DNA of 6,147 nt from contig JBAYUI010000025.1 of assembly GCA_041675165.1 (NCBI GenBank), positions 1 to 6,147 of the forward strand. The letters run 5' to 3'. Positions 5,469 to 6,147 of this stretch are shown piece after piece; the first letter of the stretch is position 1, and each line of letters opens with the position of its first letter. The translations under genes and the position numbers were made by a program. This stretch comes from CAIKZD01 sp041675165. Lineage in GTDB: Bacteria > Patescibacteriota > Minisyncoccia > Moranbacterales > UBA2206. The notes beneath the pieces are model-generated. The model saw only the letters and a program-made list of their open reading frames with translations. It had not been told where the DNA came from and made no database searches.

Positions 5469-5840
5469 TTATTCTCTACTTAAAAAATACAACTCTACGA
5501 TGAACGCCCCTGCCGCTACTAGGAGTGCGTCCCACCAGACCAAAACGCGGAAACTTTGCATGATCAAAATTCCCAAAGTTATGACCGCTAAGAGGATGCC
5601 CTGCCTGAAACTCAGCCCCACGCTGTCCGCCGCCAATTCTTCGCCCAACAATTTCCGGCGGATGAAGAGCAGCAGCAGATTAAATATACCACTGACTCCA
5701 AAAAAGGCCGCCAGATAAAAAAGCGCCAGTCCGACCCAAGCGGAATTCTGGGGATCGATGTAAACGATAATAGCGCCGAGAGCAAAAAATGAAATCAGCG
5801 TCACTATGCGTATTCCCCAAATATAGGCCCTGAGTGTCAT
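5469..5840 (-). CDS. Small four-helix membrane protein of unknown function
   Basis: The gene encodes 123 residues from ATG 5840 (MTLRAYIWGIRIV). A TTG two codons upstream (5846) is less likely. Neither start has a clear ribosome site. Four hydrophobic helices are visible, at about residues 8-29 (IRIVTLISFFALGAIIVYI), 34-60 (VGLALFYLAAFFGVSGIFNLLLLF), 79-97 (GILLAVITLGILIMQSF) and 99-119 (VLVWWDALLVAAGAFIVELYF). A basic IRRKLLGEEL loop joins helices two and three and is probably cytoplasmic. There is no signal peptide and no catalytic motif. Proteins with this look are common in CPR genomes but I know of no function. A clear promoter lies upstream (5894-5922). The gene is followed by gyrB on the same strand, with no terminator between, so the two are probably cotranscribed. 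Confidence 0.8.
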   Translation of the reverse strand: MTLRAYIWGIRIVTLISFFALGAIIVYIDPQNSAWVGLALFYLAAFFGVSGIFNLLLLFIRRKLLGEELAADSVGLSFRQGILLAVITLGILIMQSFRVLVWWDALLVAAGAFIVELYFLSRE

Positions 5841-5893
5841 ATACAACTTTAAATAAGCCTGATTTAGAATAAGGCGGAATTATCCACTAGCTA

Positions 5894-5922
5894 ATTATAG
5901 CCCTTTTGGACCAGATTTGCAA
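5894..5922 (-). promoter_or_regulatory. Sigma-70-type promoter of the membrane protein-gyrB unit
   Basis: On the minus strand the boxes are TTGCAA (5917-5922, 4 of 6), a 17-base spacer, and a perfect TATAAT (5894-5899). Transcription should start near 5887, about 47 bases before ATG 5840. A near-consensus DnaA sequence (TTATCCACT, 5880-5888) overlaps the start point. The promoter is back to back with the tRNA promoter; 40 bases separate the two -35 boxes. Confidence 0.75.
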
Positions 5923-5962
5923 GAGTTGACAGAATCAAAAAATTATATTTTTCATCAGGCGT

Positions 5963-5991
5963 TTGACAATCTGCGATATCTTGCATAGAAT
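5963..5991 (+). promoter_or_regulatory. Strong sigma-70-type promoter of the tRNA genes
   Basis: A perfect TTGACA (5963-5968), a 17-base spacer and TAGAAT (5986-5991, 5 of 6) make this the best consensus match in the window, as expected for stable RNA genes. The predicted start is near 5998, about 30 bases before the mature end of tRNA-fMet. Confidence 0.85.
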
Positions 5992-6000
5992 AGAGAACAG

Positions 6001-6019
6001 TTGCTTTTATATCAAGCAA
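6001..6019 (+). other. Hairpin in the 5' leader of the tRNA precursor
   Basis: TTGCTT (6001-6006) pairs with AAGCAA (6014-6019) over a seven-base loop. It lies at the very start of the predicted transcript and ends nine bases before the RNase P cut site at 6029. It may protect the 5' end or set off the leader for processing. Confidence 0.4.
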
Positions 6020-6028
6020 TAATCTCAT

Positions 6029-6102
6029 AGCGGGGTAGAGCAGTCTGGTAGCTCGGGTGGCTCATAACCACCAGGTCGTCGGTTCGAATCCGACCCCCGC
6101 AA
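6029..6102 (+). tRNA. Initiator tRNA-fMet (CAT)
   Basis: All four arms fold: acceptor GCGGGG/CCCCGC, D stem GAGC/GCTC, anticodon stem GGTGG/CCACC around CTCATAA, and T stem GTCGG/CCGAC around TTCGAAT. Initiator marks are the unpaired first position (A1 opposite A72), the A11-U24 pair and overall closeness to E. coli tRNA-fMet. Unusually, the three G-C pairs typical of initiators at 29-31/39-41 are here U-A, G-C, G-C. The 3' CCA is not encoded (the DNA continues CAAAA), so it must be added by the CCA enzyme. The second tRNA begins ten bases later, and both probably share one transcript. Confidence 0.93.
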
Positions 6103-6112
6103 CAAAATGAAT

Positions 6113-6147
6113 GCCAGGGTAGCTCAGTTGGTTAGAGCACAGCACTC
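6113..6147 (+). tRNA. Partial tRNA cut by the window edge, possibly elongator tRNA-Met
   Basis: The 5' half is present: acceptor strand GCCAGGG, T8-A9, D stem GCTC/GAGC with loop AGTTGGTTA, A26, anticodon strand CAGCA, then C32, T33 and C34, where the window ends. The anticodon therefore starts with C. The stretch TAGCTCAGTTGGTTAGAGCA equals that of E. coli elongator tRNA-Met, and the next bases are close to it, so Met(CAT) is the best guess. The rest of the anticodon is not visible, so other C34 tRNAs remain possible. Confidence 0.85.

Noticed and set aside
5926..5949. Second plus-strand promoter using TTGACA at 5926-5931
   Set aside because: The nearest -10-like sequence, TATATT at 5944-5949, is only 12 bases away, too close for sigma-70.

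Overview
This 6.1 kb window most likely comes from a member of the Candidatus Patescibacteria (CPR), perhaps a Parcubacteria-like lineage. That placement is an inference from gene content: a large secreted tail-fibre-like surface protein with the N-terminal domain typical of these genomes, a membrane-anchored helix-turn-helix/FN3 protein, a small four-helix membrane protein, and gyrB without dnaA, dnaN or recF beside it. TGA acts as a normal stop at the end of the HTH gene, so genetic code 11 fits and the TGA-recoded CPR lineages do not. No 16S rRNA or other decisive marker is present.

Layout. All protein genes lie on the minus strand and read right to left; both tRNAs are on the plus strand. 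From the right: a partial tRNA (6113-6147) and a complete initiator tRNA-fMet (6029-6102) have a strong plus-strand promoter. A divergent minus-strand promoter (5894-5922) reads into a four-helix membrane protein (5469-5840) and then gyrB (3294-5360). The 108-base gap between these two genes is almost filled by a 95-base imperfect palindrome. A bidirectional terminator closes gyrB. A gene-free stretch of 405 bases follows (2889-3293). It holds two near-identical copies of a 21-base repeat with a palindromic core, a long rod-like inverted repeat, a perfect consensus DnaA box, and the promoter of the next gene. Next come the membrane-anchored HTH/FN3 protein (1785-2888), a 47-base GC-rich double hairpin, and the start of the surface protein (1-1710), which runs off the left edge.

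How the parts may work together. The membrane protein and gyrB look like one transcription unit. The HTH/FN3 protein and the surface protein look like a second: a one-component transmembrane regulator or anchor directly upstream of a secreted fibre. One copy of the 21-base repeat covers the HTH gene's start codon and the other lies just past the gyrB terminator, so autoregulation through paired operators is possible but untested.

The items most worth a second look are the 21-base repeat pair and the possible structured RNA between them, the palindrome just before the gyrB start, the HTH/FN3-surface protein pairing, the initiator tRNA with a U-A pair where most have G-C, and the leucine in GyrB where E. 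coli has the coumarin-contacting Arg136.
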